DNA of 64,000 bases from ZC4RG36 sp964652205 (GCA_964652205.1 CAZZAO010000004.1:1-64000); one strand, 5' to 3'; shown: positions 28,063-37,264, counted from the stretch's first letter. Notes: a model not told the origin generated them from the letters alone. Numbers and translations are program-made.

Positions 28063-28140
28063 CTAACCAGCCCTCGGCACGGAATTTCCGTAGTCCGTCT
28101 GTGACGGCTAACCGTTTATTGACGATGCCCATGAGAATAA

Positions 28141-28169
28141 TTGACGGTCGTCCGTTTCGGTGCTAGAAT
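28141..28169 (+). promoter_or_regulatory. sigma-70-type promoter for the Fe-S carrier gene
   Basis: TTGACG (28141-28146), a 17-base spacer and TAGAAT (28164-28169) lie 38 bases before the ATG at 28207. A second TTGACG at 28119 makes a short direct repeat around ATTGACG. Confidence 0.65.
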
Positions 28170-28206
28170 CGTCGGGTAAGATTATGAGCGCGTTGAGGAG
28201 ACGACG

Positions 28207-28644
28207 ATGGCTGTGAATGAAGCGTTGCGTGAAGAGCTTGAACTGATCCAGCCGCAGGTTGATACCGACACCGTCCTGACGGTCACTCCGGCGGCGGTCA
28301 ACATCATCCATACCCTGCTGGAACAGCGCCAGATTCCGAACCATGCGCTGCGCGTGTTCGTCTCCGGCGGCGGCTGCTCCGGGCTTCAGTACGGCATGGC
28401 GTTCGAGGCCGCGCCGCGTGACTTTGACGCTGTGGTGGAAGAAGGCGGCGTCCGCCTGATCGTCGATCCGACCAGCCTGATGTACCTCAAGGGCGCGACG
28501 ATTGACTACGTCGACAGCCTGATGGGCGGCGGCTTCCGCATCGAGAACCCAAACGCGGTGTCGGCGTGCGGCTGTGGTCACTCCTTCAAGACCGCCAGCG
28601 ATGGCGGCGCGTCGGACTCGAGCTGCGGTTCGTGCAGCCACTAG
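28207..28644 (+). CDS. A-type iron-sulfur cluster carrier (ErpA/IscA/SufA family)
   Basis: 145 residues. The family carries Fe-S clusters to apoproteins. The conserved cysteines are present: Cys57 in SGGGCSGLQYGM, and Cys121 and Cys123 in SACGCGHSF. The protein extends beyond the usual end by about 20 residues, with a Ser/Gly-rich tail holding two more cysteines (SSCGSCSH, 140 and 143). The start is supported by GAGGAG just upstream of ATG 28207. It follows the SufR-like regulator and has its own promoter and terminator. Confidence 0.92.
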   Translation: MAVNEALREELELIQPQVDTDTVLTVTPAAVNIIHTLLEQRQIPNHALRVFVSGGGCSGLQYGMAFEAAPRDFDAVVEEGGVRLIVDPTSLMYLKGATIDYVDSLMGGGFRIENPNAVSACGCGHSFKTASDGGASDSSCGSCSH

Positions 28645-28666
28645 CTCGCACAGTTCTGTAGACTTA

Positions 28667-28695
28667 AACAGCCGGGAATATCCCGGCTGTTTTTA
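28667..28695 (+). terminator. intrinsic terminator after the Fe-S carrier gene
   Basis: AACAGCCGGGA (28667-28677) pairs with TCCCGGCTGTT (28681-28691) across a three-base loop, followed by TTTTTATTT. Confidence 0.9.
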
Positions 28696-28739
28696 TTTCA
28701 GCCTGAAGCTGACACTAATGAGTCAGTTCAAACAGTAAG

Positions 28740-28769
28740 CCCTCACCTCCGACTCTCTGAGAGTGAGGG
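28740..28769. repeat. CCCTCAC...GTGAGGG intergenic palindrome
   Basis: CCCTCAC (28740-28746) is the exact inverse of GTGAGGG (28763-28769), with an inner CTCTGAGAG. Related elements lie at 31321-31366 and 39996-40036. Confidence 0.5.
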
Positions 28770-28780
28770 CCGAGGATCGT

Positions 28781-29653
28781 TTAGCGCCGAAGGATGCTGA
28801 CGAGCAGGCCCAGCAGGCCGAGCGCAGCGAGGCCAATAATCGGGACAAGCGGCGGGAGGCTGCTCGGCAGCAGGCTGGTGAAGGTTTCGTCAGGCAGGTT
28901 GGTCGGCGTCGCCGCGCTGGACGGATCGAGGGTTGGCTCCGCCGTCGGCGCAAGGGCGGCAACGCCCGGCGGATAGGTATAGGTCGGCAGCGCGACCCGC
29001 TGTGTCGCCTGCTCGGTCGAGTTAGCCGCGTCGATGCCTTCGATCTGCATCGTGAACGCGCCTGACGTCACGGCCACCGCCGCGCCACCGGTCGCAGCAG
29101 CGTTCGCCAGGGCCGGGCTGGTGCGCGCCAGCGCCGTCTGCGTGAGGAGGCTGCCGGGAGTCATCGTCACCGCCGCGCCAGTCACCGTGGCGTCGATGTT
29201 GGCGGCCTCCGCGCCGATGTCGTCGAGCGACGTCACCGAGGGAATCGAGTCCGGGTCACCGTGAATCTGCACCAGCTCGCCGAAAATCCAGCCGCGCCGG
29301 GCTGGAGCAGGATCGTACTGAAACTCGATCCACTGATAGTAACGGCGAATGGCGTTGTAGTATTCGCCGGGCCGTACCTGCCCCAGCAGTTCAGAGGCGG
29401 GATCGGGCAGCGCGCGGACGTTCGAGACGCCGAGCGACTCGATCTGCACCGGGCCGAGCGGAGTCGCCGTGCGCGTCGGCGTCGCGGTCGCGTTTGACTG
29501 CTGCGCGCCGGGAATCGACTGGAACAGGTCAACCTGCACCGGCGTCGAAGTCGGGAAATTCTGGGCGGGCGCGTCAGCGCGCGCCTGCACGATCCATAAA
29601 CTCAGCGCGGCCAGCACGGCCAGCATGAGCGTCAGTTGTCGCGTGAAACGCAT
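28781..29653 (-). CDS. exported, C-terminally anchored SH3-domain protein
   Basis: About 290 residues from the ATG at 29653 (AGGA six bases upstream); an in-frame start at 29668 is less well placed. A signal peptide (MRFTRQLTLMLAVLAALSLW) is followed by a Thr/Ala-rich linker. One SH3-like unit lies at about 70-125 (VSNVRALPDPASELLGQVRP). A long low-complexity region leads to a C-terminal transmembrane helix ending in SILRR (LVPIIGLAALGLLGLLVSIL). This topology puts the SH3 unit outside and anchored. Function beyond wall or glycan binding is unknown. Confidence 0.78.
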   Translation of the reverse strand: MRFTRQLTLMLAVLAALSLWIVQARADAPAQNFPTSTPVQVDLFQSIPGAQQSNATATPTRTATPLGPVQIESLGVSNVRALPDPASELLGQVRPGEYYNAIRRYYQWIEFQYDPAPARRGWIFGELVQIHGDPDSIPSVTSLDDIGAEAANIDATVTGAAVTMTPGSLLTQTALARTSPALANAAATGGAAVAVTSGAFTMQIEGIDAANSTEQATQRVALPTYTYPPGVAALAPTAEPTLDPSSAATPTNLPDETFTSLLPSSLPPLVPIIGLAALGLLGLLVSILRR

Positions 29654-29701
29654 AGTGATCCTGAACAAACCATTCAGACGAGCGGGGGAATTATAGCGCA
29701 G

Positions 29702-31300
29702 TTACCAGGTGATGTTATTGGCCGGGTCCTCGCGGCCCTGATCGGCGACGCGCTGATCGCTGCCCTTGACCATATAGCCCTGATATTCCTGCCCAGGCAG
29801 CCCCATCATCGTCCAGCCGCTCATCACCCAGGCCGGGCGCGGCTGGCTCGGCAGGCACTCGTCACACATCACCGGAATCCATTCGCCATTGTAGCGCCGC
29901 GCCATGTGCATGTGCGTGCCATTGGAGACGCCGCCTTCGCATGACGGATGGCCGATCCTGTCGCCGGGATTGACGCGCGTCCCGGCGGCGATCCGATCCT
30001 GCGCGGCCATGTGCAGATACAGGATCGTCCAGCCGGTCGATTCGTCGCCATCCCCGTCGAGATCGAGGATGACCGTGCCGAGCGCCGTCCGCGCGATCAC
30101 GCCGGACGCCATCGCCGTGGCATAGAACTGCGAGACGTAGCAGCCTGAGGTGACGTTCGTCAGGTCATCGGGCGGCGCGAAGTCGATGGCCGACCATGAG
30201 CTGCCCTCACCATAGCCGCCATGCGGCCCGCCGGTGAAGTACCACAGCTGCCCGGCAGGAAACGGGAAGTCGAGCGGGGGCTGCTGCAAGTCCGGCGGGA
30301 CGACCGGGTCAACCGCGCCGATGAACGGGTTGCCAAAATAGGCGTTATAGGTGCGGTAAAAACCGTCCTGACCGATCTGCTGCTGCCAGCTATCGACGGT
30401 GGTATTCAGGCTGAGGAAGTATTGCAGGCCGACCGTCCCGGCATTGAGTCCCGGCGCGTAGGTCAGGCGCGTCCCGTCGCTAAATTCGAGCGCTGTCAGG
30501 CCGCGATCTTTCCAGCCGTAATAGCCGGTATTCATCCGGTCACTGGCATAAGCCAACTGTTTATACAGGCCGCTGCGGATGAAGTTCGGGTCATTCACCC
30601 CCATCGGGAACTGCTTCTGATCGTCGGAGAGATTCGTCTGCGTCAGCCAGCCGCTCTTGAGTTCGAGCAGCGCCAGCAGCACGCGCGGATCGACGCTGTA
30701 TTCGTAGGCAACGCGCCGGATCACGTCGGCGGCGCTGACCTGTTCGCCGTCGATGATGTCGGTCGCGTCATGAATGTAACCGGGCTGCTGGCTGACGAAA
30801 GCGGCGACGTCGAAGCCGTTCGCGCCGGGGCCGAAGACCATACGCGAATCGGGCATAATCTTGAAATTGCTGGTGCTGGCGGTCGGCGCGCCGGGAAGCT
30901 GAAGTACCTGCCCGACCGAGAGGACGTCGGGATTGACGAGTTGATTGACTCTGAGCAGGCTGTCAACCGAAATGCCGTTGGCGGTGGCAATCGAAAAGAG
31001 CGTGTCGCCTTCCTGCACCACATACTGCTGATTGCCCGTTGCCCCAGTCGCCAGCGCGCGTGTCGGGTCAGCGGTCGGGTTGGTGTAGGGAACCCGCGGC
31101 ATCGGCGCGCCTGCCGTCTGCGGGACACCGGGTGGCAGCCCTGCCTGCCCCTGAGACTCGCTCTGCCCATCCACTGGCGGCGGAACGACTCCCGGCGCGC
31201 CGGGAAAGGTCGCCGTAATCACGATTACGTCACTCTGGTTGCGGACGCACGAGGCAGTCAGCAGGGCCAGACACAACACAGCAAGCAAACGAATCCGCAT
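29702..31300 (-). CDS. LysM-containing M23-type peptidase, lipoprotein
   Basis: 532 residues. The N-terminus has a lipobox (CLALLTASC). A LysM domain lies at about 96-142 (QYVVQEGDTLFSIATANGIS). A helical middle region (about 185-350) resembles a lytic-transglycosylase-like fold but lacks a motif I can name. The C-terminal M23 region has a possible zinc ligand in HGGYGEGSSWSAIDFAPP, then LYLHMAAQDRIAAGTRVNPG and the H-x-H of GTHMHMARR. It should cleave peptidoglycan crosslinks or act as a regulatory amidase activator. It lies next to the anchored SH3 protein. Confidence 0.82.
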   Translation of the reverse strand: MRIRLLAVLCLALLTASCVRNQSDVIVITATFPGAPGVVPPPVDGQSESQGQAGLPPGVPQTAGAPMPRVPYTNPTADPTRALATGATGNQQYVVQEGDTLFSIATANGISVDSLLRVNQLVNPDVLSVGQVLQLPGAPTASTSNFKIMPDSRMVFGPGANGFDVAAFVSQQPGYIHDATDIIDGEQVSAADVIRRVAYEYSVDPRVLLALLELKSGWLTQTNLSDDQKQFPMGVNDPNFIRSGLYKQLAYASDRMNTGYYGWKDRGLTALEFSDGTRLTYAPGLNAGTVGLQYFLSLNTTVDSWQQQIGQDGFYRTYNAYFGNPFIGAVDPVVPPDLQQPPLDFPFPAGQLWYFTGGPHGGYGEGSSWSAIDFAPPDDLTNVTSGCYVSQFYATAMASGVIARTALGTVILDLDGDGDESTGWTILYLHMAAQDRIAAGTRVNPGDRIGHPSCEGGVSNGTHMHMARRYNGEWIPVMCDECLPSQPRPAWVMSGWTMMGLPGQEYQGYMVKGSDQRVADQGREDPANNITW

Positions 31301-31320
31301 AGACTAATCGCTTCGGTAAA

Positions 31321-31366
31321 CCCTCACCCACGGCCCCTTCGCGGCCTCGCCTCAGGACGAGGGAGA
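31321..31366. repeat. CCCTCACCCACGGCCCC / GAGGGAGAAAG intergenic element
   Basis: CCCTCACCCACGGCCCCTTC at 31321 and GGACGAGGGAGAAAGAG near its end are the two imperfect arms. It lies between the beta-propeller and LysM/M23 genes. Confidence 0.45.
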
Positions 31367-31407
31367 AAGAGCGGCGCAGGTTTTTCAGTGATTGCCTCAA
31401 GCATAAC

Positions 31408-32697
31408 CTACCGGAAGCTCCAGACGCCAATCGTGCCTTCCGCGACCGAGAGCGGGACGGTGTCCTGCCGCGAGACGTCGAGCAGCGTAATCACCGGCTT
31501 ATCGCCAGCCTGGACTTCGCTGTAAATCAACTGCTGGCTGTCCGGCGACCAGACGCGGTGACTGTGCGCGAACTGATCGAAGTAGGTGAGCATATACACT
31601 TCATCGCGCGTCGGCAGGAACGGCGGATAGGTGCGCGTCGAGCCGGTCGAGACGTCGAGCACCGTCCACGCCAGCCCGGCCTGCCCCTGCTGGAGCGAGG
31701 CCATGACGCCGCGCGGGCCGCTAGCGCTGAAGCTGCCCGGCGGCGTGACGCCTGTTGTCAGCGTCAGATAGGCGATCCGATGGCTGTCCGGCGACCAGAA
31801 ATAGGCCAGCACGCCGCTTGAAGGGCTGCGTGTCAGGGTTTTGCCCGTCACGGCGTCGATGACCATCAGCGGCCCCTGCCGGTCGTCGTAAGCGATGGCA
31901 TTCCCATCCGGCGACCATGAGAACGACACCGGGCCGCGCAGTTTTGTCGCCACTGTGGTCGTCCGGGTGTCAGCCGAGATGACCAGATCAGTCGAGGAGC
32001 CGTCAGCGTTGAGCGCGCCGAACAGCAGGCGGTCATCGACTGGCGACCAACCCGGCGAGAGGAACATCCCCGGCGTCACTGGCAGCGAACTGACCACCAC
32101 GTTGGTCTCGACGTCGTAGACATCGAGGCGGTTGTTGTCGCGCTGCCAGAGCATCTTCGTCCCGTCAGGACTCCAGCTAAAGTAAAATGGCGCGCCCGCC
32201 CCGGCGATCCGCGATAAGGCCGCTGCGCCGTCACGGATGATCTCGACGAACAGCCCCTTCTGATCGCTCAGGAGTACCGCCAGATCGCGGCAGTTGGCCG
32301 AGTCGGCACAGTTCTGTGGCGACCAGTAAGCATAATTGAAAATCTCGCCATCTCCGCTATAAATCACGCTGCCGGGTTTACCATCCGCCGAAACGAAAAC
32401 GTCGGTCGTCTCAATCGCCCCACTCGCGCCAATTGAGGAACGAAAATAGGCCAGACGGCCATCGGTGGCCCAGGTCGGCCACTGGTAAAGCAGGAGATGA
32501 TCGCTGTTCGGCCCGGCATCGTCGGTCAGGCGGGTCGTCGTGCCGCTGCCGTTGAGCAGGTAGATGTTGTAATCCTTACCGACATAGGCGATCTGGCCGG
32601 TGATCGTCGGCAGGGCGGTTCCATCCTGCGCCGACGCAGCGCCCAGACCGCAGCAGACCGTCAGCAGGATGATGAGAACCAGACTCATTTTACGCAT
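31408..32697 (-). CDS. exported TolB-like beta-propeller protein
   Basis: 429 residues from the ATG at 32697, placed eight bases after GAGG and opening with a signal peptide (MRKMSLVLIILLTVCCGLGA). The body has repeated WSPDG blades: FSWSPDGTKMLWQ, FSWSPDGNAIAYD, FWSPDSHRIAYL and VWSPDSQQLIYSE. This is the TolB/WD40-like fold used for protein interaction; no catalytic residues are evident. It is divergent from the SCP2 gene. Confidence 0.82.
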   Translation of the reverse strand: MRKMSLVLIILLTVCCGLGAASAQDGTALPTITGQIAYVGKDYNIYLLNGSGTTTRLTDDAGPNSDHLLLYQWPTWATDGRLAYFRSSIGASGAIETTDVFVSADGKPGSVIYSGDGEIFNYAYWSPQNCADSANCRDLAVLLSDQKGLFVEIIRDGAAALSRIAGAGAPFYFSWSPDGTKMLWQRDNNRLDVYDVETNVVVSSLPVTPGMFLSPGWSPVDDRLLFGALNADGSSTDLVISADTRTTTVATKLRGPVSFSWSPDGNAIAYDDRQGPLMVIDAVTGKTLTRSPSSGVLAYFWSPDSHRIAYLTLTTGVTPPGSFSASGPRGVMASLQQGQAGLAWTVLDVSTGSTRTYPPFLPTRDEVYMLTYFDQFAHSHRVWSPDSQQLIYSEVQAGDKPVITLLDVSRQDTVPLSVAEGTIGVWSFR

Positions 32698-32822
32698 GGC
32701 ATCGCCCTCATCCTTAAACCGGAGTAGGCACTGACAGGCAACGATTGTATACTTACCTGTCAGAAAGTCGAACCATTTGACCGGCGCGGCAGGGCCGTCC
32801 GGCTTCTCCAGGAGCAGTTTCA

Positions 32823-33155
32823 ATGACCATGACGCGCGATGAAATCGCCGGGATTTTCCCGGAACTGGTGGCCCATTTTAACCCGCAGAAGGCGCAGGGA
32901 GTCGAGGCGCGCATTCAGTTCGAGCTGAGCGGCGACAACGGCGGCTCATGGTGGCTCAACATCAATCAGGGCGAAGTCACGACTGGCGAAGGCCGGATCG
33001 ACAGCCCCCAGATGACGATTAAGGCGAAGGCTGACGACTACGCCGCGATGGCACAGGGGAGCCTCAACCCGATGCAGGCATTCATGAGCGGGCGCGTCAA
33101 GGTTCAGGGCGATATGGGCATGGCGATGCGCTTCATGACCATGTTCAACCTCTAG
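32823..33155 (+). CDS. SCP2 sterol-binding domain protein
   Basis: 110 residues, essentially a single SCP2 fold: RIQFELSGDNGGSWWLNINQ, then SPQMTIKAKADDYAAMAQGS and AFMSGRVKVQGDMGMAMRF. Bacterial members bind lipid-like ligands or act as small accessory proteins. AGGAG lies upstream of the ATG. It has no obvious operon partner. Confidence 0.9.
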   Translation: MTMTRDEIAGIFPELVAHFNPQKAQGVEARIQFELSGDNGGSWWLNINQGEVTTGEGRIDSPQMTIKAKADDYAAMAQGSLNPMQAFMSGRVKVQGDMGMAMRFMTMFNL

Positions 33156-33185
33156 CCCTCAACTTCTCCACTCGCTGACAGCAAT

Positions 33186-33220
33186 CAAAAACGCCGTCCG
33201 GTCAATCGACCGGACGGCGT
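33186..33220 (-). terminator. intrinsic terminator of the HEAT-repeat gene, possibly bidirectional
   Basis: ACGCCGTCCGGTC (33191-33203) pairs with GACCGGACGGCGT (33208-33220). On the minus strand five T follow. It lies between convergent genes. Confidence 0.85.
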
Positions 33221-33245
33221 CTACGCCTGAAGCGCAGCGCGCTGC

Positions 33246-34241
33246 TTAGTCGTCCAACGACATGAAGCTGAAGTCGCCACCGACCAGACTGGCGTTAGCG
33301 ATGGCGTCGGTGACAGCCTCATAAAGCTCCGTATCATCCTCGCCGTCCTGCTTGAGCCGATCCGCCAGCATATTCAGCGCGCGAGTTGAGTCCCGCCCGC
33401 CGATTTCGCCGAGCGACCAGACGGCCACCTCGCGGATTTCCTGCTCGTCCTCAAAGGCGATGCGTACCAGCTTCGCTACGGTGTCTTCCAGCTCCAGTTC
33501 GCCCGCCGCGCGGGCCGCCTCGAAGCGCATCGCCGGATCGTTACTGTTCAGCTCGCGCGCAACCGTCGGCCCCCAGACTTCGTCCGCAGTCCGCCCCATC
33601 GCAAAGACGGCGCTGTAACGCATCAGCGGTTCCTGACTCTCATACGCTTCGGCGATGGCGTCAGGGACGATCTCATGGCTGCAATTGGCAATGGCTTCCA
33701 GCGCGCGGCGGCGTACATCGAGGTCTTCATCCTCATTGGTCAGCAGGTTGACGGCAGCATCCTGAGCGCGAGCCGTCTCGCGTTCGGGCAGTTCGCCTAG
33801 CTCGCCCGCCAGAATGAAGCGACCGAGCGCGCTGGCGGCTGCCGCGCGAACAGCAATCGCGTCGTCCCATTGCGCCTTATCGATCAGTTCATCCATCAAC
33901 GACAGCGACTCATCATCAAACAGCAGGTCGATGGCGGCCTCGCGGACGCCAGCATCATCGTCGTCGAGCGCATAGCGTCCGAAAGTGTTGTAGTCCAGTT
34001 CAAGATTGGATTCGCTGCTCTCGGCCATCAGGTCGATCAGCTTGTGCCGATAATCGGCAGGCAGGCGCTCCCAGACCGGCTGAATGCGCGCCATGTCGGA
34101 CTCGGAGATATTCGACAGGCCGTAAAACACGGTCGCGGACACTTTCGAGCCGTCTTCGCCTTCACGCAGCGCCGCAATCACACTGTCAACGTCCGGCTGC
34201 TGCGGACGGGTTTCGATGTCGAGTTCGTCTTGTTCAGACAT
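33246..34241 (-). CDS. HEAT-repeat protein
   Basis: 331 residues, very acidic. Successive helical pairs with the HEAT pattern are visible: VREAAIDLLFDDESLSLMDE, AVRAAAASALGRFILAGELG, VRRRALEAIANCSHE, MRYSAVFAMGRTADEVWG, MRFEAARAAGELELEDTVAK and IREVAVWSLGEIGGRDSTR. These arrays serve as protein-binding scaffolds. It lies 13 bases downstream of the RseP-like gene, so the two probably form an operon. Confidence 0.85.
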   Translation of the reverse strand: MSEQDELDIETRPQQPDVDSVIAALREGEDGSKVSATVFYGLSNISESDMARIQPVWERLPADYRHKLIDLMAESSESNLELDYNTFGRYALDDDDAGVREAAIDLLFDDESLSLMDELIDKAQWDDAIAVRAAAASALGRFILAGELGELPERETARAQDAAVNLLTNEDEDLDVRRRALEAIANCSHEIVPDAIAEAYESQEPLMRYSAVFAMGRTADEVWGPTVARELNSNDPAMRFEAARAAGELELEDTVAKLVRIAFEDEQEIREVAVWSLGEIGGRDSTRALNMLADRLKQDGEDDTELYEAVTDAIANASLVGGDFSFMSLDD

Positions 34242-34254
34242 AGTTGGTCTTTCT

Positions 34255-35718
34255 TTATCTCAACAGGTTGGTAACCGGGTTGATGAGGTCGTTGAGCACC
34301 AGCACGACCATCGCCGAAAGCAGGAGCGCCAGCCCGACCAGATGGACAAGGCCCTCACGCTCCGGCGCAATCGGTCGACCGCGCACGATCTCGATCAGCA
34401 CGAACAGGATGCGGCCCCCATCGAGCGCCGGGATCGGCAGCAGGTTGGTCAGGCCGAGCGCGATACTGATGACCGCGATGAAGTTAAGGAGAATTGTCGG
34501 CTGATTCTGCTCGACGCTCTCCTGAAGGAAAACGCCGCCCATCTGACCGATGCCGACCACGCTGACCGGGCGGGCTGCCTCAGGCGAAAGCGTCCCCTGA
34601 ATAAGCTGCGCCGGAACGTTGACAATCGTGCCGAGAACGTCGCCAACCCGCGCGAACGCATACTGGAACGCTGCGCCGAGCGGCTGCGGCGTCAACACCT
34701 GCTGATCGGGGCCGGGTTCGATCACCAGGCCGGACGTCGCGTCAACCAGCGCCGAGCCTTCGGTCGAAGTGACTCCCATCGAGCCTTGATTTTCCGGCGG
34801 ATGCTCGCGCGGCGTCAGCGAAACTGTCAGCGTCTGGTCGCCGCGCCGGAGCGTCAGCGTGACTTCCTTGCCGAGGTTCTGCTGGGTCATCGTCCGCAGG
34901 TCACCGAAGGTGGTGATGCGCTGGCCGTTAAAGGTTTCGATCAGGTCATTCGGCTCAATTCCCGCTTTATCCGCTGGCGAGTCTTTCGCCACATCGAGAA
35001 TGATCGGATAGGCCGCGCTGGACGGATTCACGCCCGCAGCGGGCGTGAACGTGATTTGCTCTCTAGCCGGATCGGCCTTCGGATCGGTCGCGTTCGGGCG
35101 CAGGACGCTCAACGTGACCGGCTGGCCGCCCGCCGCCTGAAGATGGCTGAGGAAGTCGAGATTATCGCTGAAGTTCTGGCCGTTGACCTGCTCGATGACG
35201 TCGTTGGCCTGCAACCCCGCCTGCGCCGCCGCCGAAGTCGCTGGCAGGTTGGCAACAATCACCCGCCCGCCTGTGACCGTCGGCAGGCCGATCAGCGCGA
35301 CGACGGCAAACAGGACGACCGCCAGCAGAAAATTAGCAAACGCGCCGCCCGCGAAGAAAGCGATCCGCGCCAGCCGCCCCGCTTCGTTGACCGACTTAGT
35401 CTTGCCGATGCCGCGCGACTCCGCCTCAAGGCGGTCTTCTTCGACGGCTTCATTGCCAAGCTGATGGACCATATCCTCGCCGAGCGGGCGGACAAAACCG
35501 CCGAGCGGCAGCCAGTTCAGGGTGTAATCGGTGCCGTGATAGGTAAACAGCTTGGCCAGGCGCGGCGGCATCCCGATCCCAAATTCAAGGATGGTGATGC
35601 CGACGCTTTTAGCCACCAGAAAGTGACCCAGTTCATGAATCAGTACAGCCGGAATCAGCACCAGCACAAAGGCAACGATTGCGGAAAGCAAGTCGTTCCC
35701 GACAAGGAAATTCAACAT
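34255..35718 (-). CDS. rseP: site-2 metalloprotease, RseP/M50 family
   Basis: 487 residues. The first membrane helix carries the zinc motif HELGH (residues 28-32), and the C-terminal region has the second ligand in LLPIPALDGGRILFVLIE. Two PDZ-like domains lie between (about 155-205, ATSAAAQAGLQANDVIEQVN, and 245-295, SPADKAGIEPNDLIETFNGQ). The family cuts transmembrane segments of anti-sigma factors or signal-peptide remnants. The anti-sigma partner is not in the window. The length is slightly above E. coli RseP. Confidence 0.92.
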   Translation of the reverse strand: MLNFLVGNDLLSAIVAFVLVLIPAVLIHELGHFLVAKSVGITILEFGIGMPPRLAKLFTYHGTDYTLNWLPLGGFVRPLGEDMVHQLGNEAVEEDRLEAESRGIGKTKSVNEAGRLARIAFFAGGAFANFLLAVVLFAVVALIGLPTVTGGRVIVANLPATSAAAQAGLQANDVIEQVNGQNFSDNLDFLSHLQAAGGQPVTLSVLRPNATDPKADPAREQITFTPAAGVNPSSAAYPIILDVAKDSPADKAGIEPNDLIETFNGQRITTFGDLRTMTQQNLGKEVTLTLRRGDQTLTVSLTPREHPPENQGSMGVTSTEGSALVDATSGLVIEPGPDQQVLTPQPLGAAFQYAFARVGDVLGTIVNVPAQLIQGTLSPEAARPVSVVGIGQMGGVFLQESVEQNQPTILLNFIAVISIALGLTNLLPIPALDGGRILFVLIEIVRGRPIAPEREGLVHLVGLALLLSAMVVLVLNDLINPVTNLLR

Positions 35719-36048
35719 CAGGCGGCGTCCTCAGTGGATAGGATGAAGAGCAGAGAGTACATCCTACACGAACTTTACTCAGCCATTATGCTCGATCAGT
35801 GAGTGATGCGTTCTGGCCGTCGAAGGCTGAAAGCTCTCCGGGTGCGAAGCCTCCCTGAGGGAGCTTGCGACCGAACGGGACTGGCAAAGCCAGGCCCCAT
35901 TCAGAGGACTCTAAACGCAAAAAAATCGGTCTTTCAGCCTCTGGCAGCGACGCCAGGGCAATGTCGATCTAGCACAACGGCCTACTCAGCATTATAAGGG
36001 CGCGCGGAAAGCGTAACAAGTCGCTTTCATCAAGCCCTAAGCGCAGCC
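35719..36048. other. 330-base intergenic stretch holding dispersed-repeat element A
   Basis: No gene is supported. From about 35800 to 35965 it carries GC-rich hairpins: CTCCCTGAGGGAG, TGGCAAAGCCA and CTGGCAGCGACGCCAG. Between them is AGAGGACTCTAAACGC (35903-35918), which resembles AGGGGACTCAAACGC at 44575 and the inverted motif at 63656-63673. The CAGCCTCTGGC string at 35937 is also found at 63705. Confidence 0.5.
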
Positions 36049-37032
36049 TTATACGGTAGAGATCACAGTCGCTGGCCCCCCTGCCCCCGCCAGCCTGACC
36101 TGTACAACTTCAGACAGCTTCTGGAGGCCCGCGCTTACCGCCTCAGCGTCTTTTCTGATACAAATACAATGGACGTTCGGCCCGGCATCGAGCGTGTAAC
36201 AGACGCTCAGGCCTTCGGCGCGCCAGCGGCGGACGCGCTCCATGACGGTCAGCGATCCCGGCTGCCAGTAGAACAGCGGCGGTCGGCTGGTCATCATGAC
36301 GGCGTGCATCAGGTTGCTGTCGCGCTCGACGACTTCGGCAAAGGTCGGAAAATCGCGCGCCAGCAGCGCTGCCCTGCACGTCGCCAGCCGGTTTTCTGCC
36401 CCGGCGACACGCGCCGGTTGCAGATCGCTGGTCAGCGCCGAACGGTGGCCTTCGGTCGAGCCGGTGGCTTTGTGCGCGGTGCTGACGACAGCCACCACAT
36501 CGACCAGTTCCCAGTAATCTGGCGGCGCGATGCTCTCGGCGAACGACTCCTCGTGACTGTCGGCAGCGTGCCACTCGACGAAACCAGACGGAACCGAGCG
36601 CGCCGCCGAGCCAGAACCGAGCCGCGCCAGCGTCGTCAGTTCGCGCTCGGTCAGCGTCGCGCCTGCCGCCGCAACAGCAGCGACGGTCAGCGCAGCGAAC
36701 GAGGACGCTGACGAAGCAATTCCCGCGCCAGTCGGAAAGTTGTTAGCCGATTCGACGCGGGCGTGAGCCGTCAGGTCGAGCCGACGGCGAATGACGTCGA
36801 GCTGCGCGGCGACCCGGTCGCGCGCCGCGCCGGAATCCGAATGGCCGTTCATGATGAACGTATCGGCTTTCAGCGTCTCGTCCCAGGTGACGGAAGTCTC
36901 GGTAAACAGACCATCGAGGTTCATACTCAGGGATGAATTAGACGGCAGACGCAGCGCGTCGTCGCGGTTGCCCCAGTATTTGATAAAGGCGATATTGGCG
37001 CTTGCGCGCGCGGTGGCAGTCTGAGCCAGCAT
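36049..37032 (-). CDS. mvaD: mevalonate diphosphate (or monophosphate) decarboxylase
   Basis: 327 residues, GHMP-kinase superfamily. Signatures are SANIAFIKYWGNRDDALRLP, the phosphate loop NFPTGAGIASSASSFAAL, and CYTLDAGPNVHCICI, which carries the catalytic Asp. The classical enzyme makes IPP from mevalonate-5-diphosphate. In Chloroflexota such as Roseiflexus, a homologue acts on mevalonate-5-phosphate to give isopentenyl phosphate. The presence of isopentenyl phosphate kinase 2 kb away, and no phosphomevalonate kinase in the window, favours the second reading. Substrate preference cannot be proved from motifs. Confidence 0.88.
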   Translation of the reverse strand: MLAQTATARASANIAFIKYWGNRDDALRLPSNSSLSMNLDGLFTETSVTWDETLKADTFIMNGHSDSGAARDRVAAQLDVIRRRLDLTAHARVESANNFPTGAGIASSASSFAALTVAAVAAAGATLTERELTTLARLGSGSAARSVPSGFVEWHAADSHEESFAESIAPPDYWELVDVVAVVSTAHKATGSTEGHRSALTSDLQPARVAGAENRLATCRAALLARDFPTFAEVVERDSNLMHAVMMTSRPPLFYWQPGSLTVMERVRRWRAEGLSVCYTLDAGPNVHCICIRKDAEAVSAGLQKLSEVVQVRLAGAGGPATVISTV

Positions 37033-37264
37033 CAGTCGGGAATGACCTTTCGGTAGACGCTTGCATAGGGTCGAGGTTATTTTACCATCTGGCGAACGTG
37101 AACACTGGAATCAGCGCATTTCCGGCGTCAGGTTTCGTTTTGTTGTACGATCAAGCGCGTGACGGCATCGCGCCTGCCCTGGCGCGATGTTATCCTTTTC
37201 CGGCTCAGAGCCGGGTTATAATAAGGCTTTCGAGCGCTTTATCCGTACTCCTCTGGAGCTGACA

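Noticed and set aside
35803..35997. A short open frame in the 330-base gap after the RseP-like gene
   Set aside because: It covers the dispersed-repeat element and has repeat-like, not protein-like, content.
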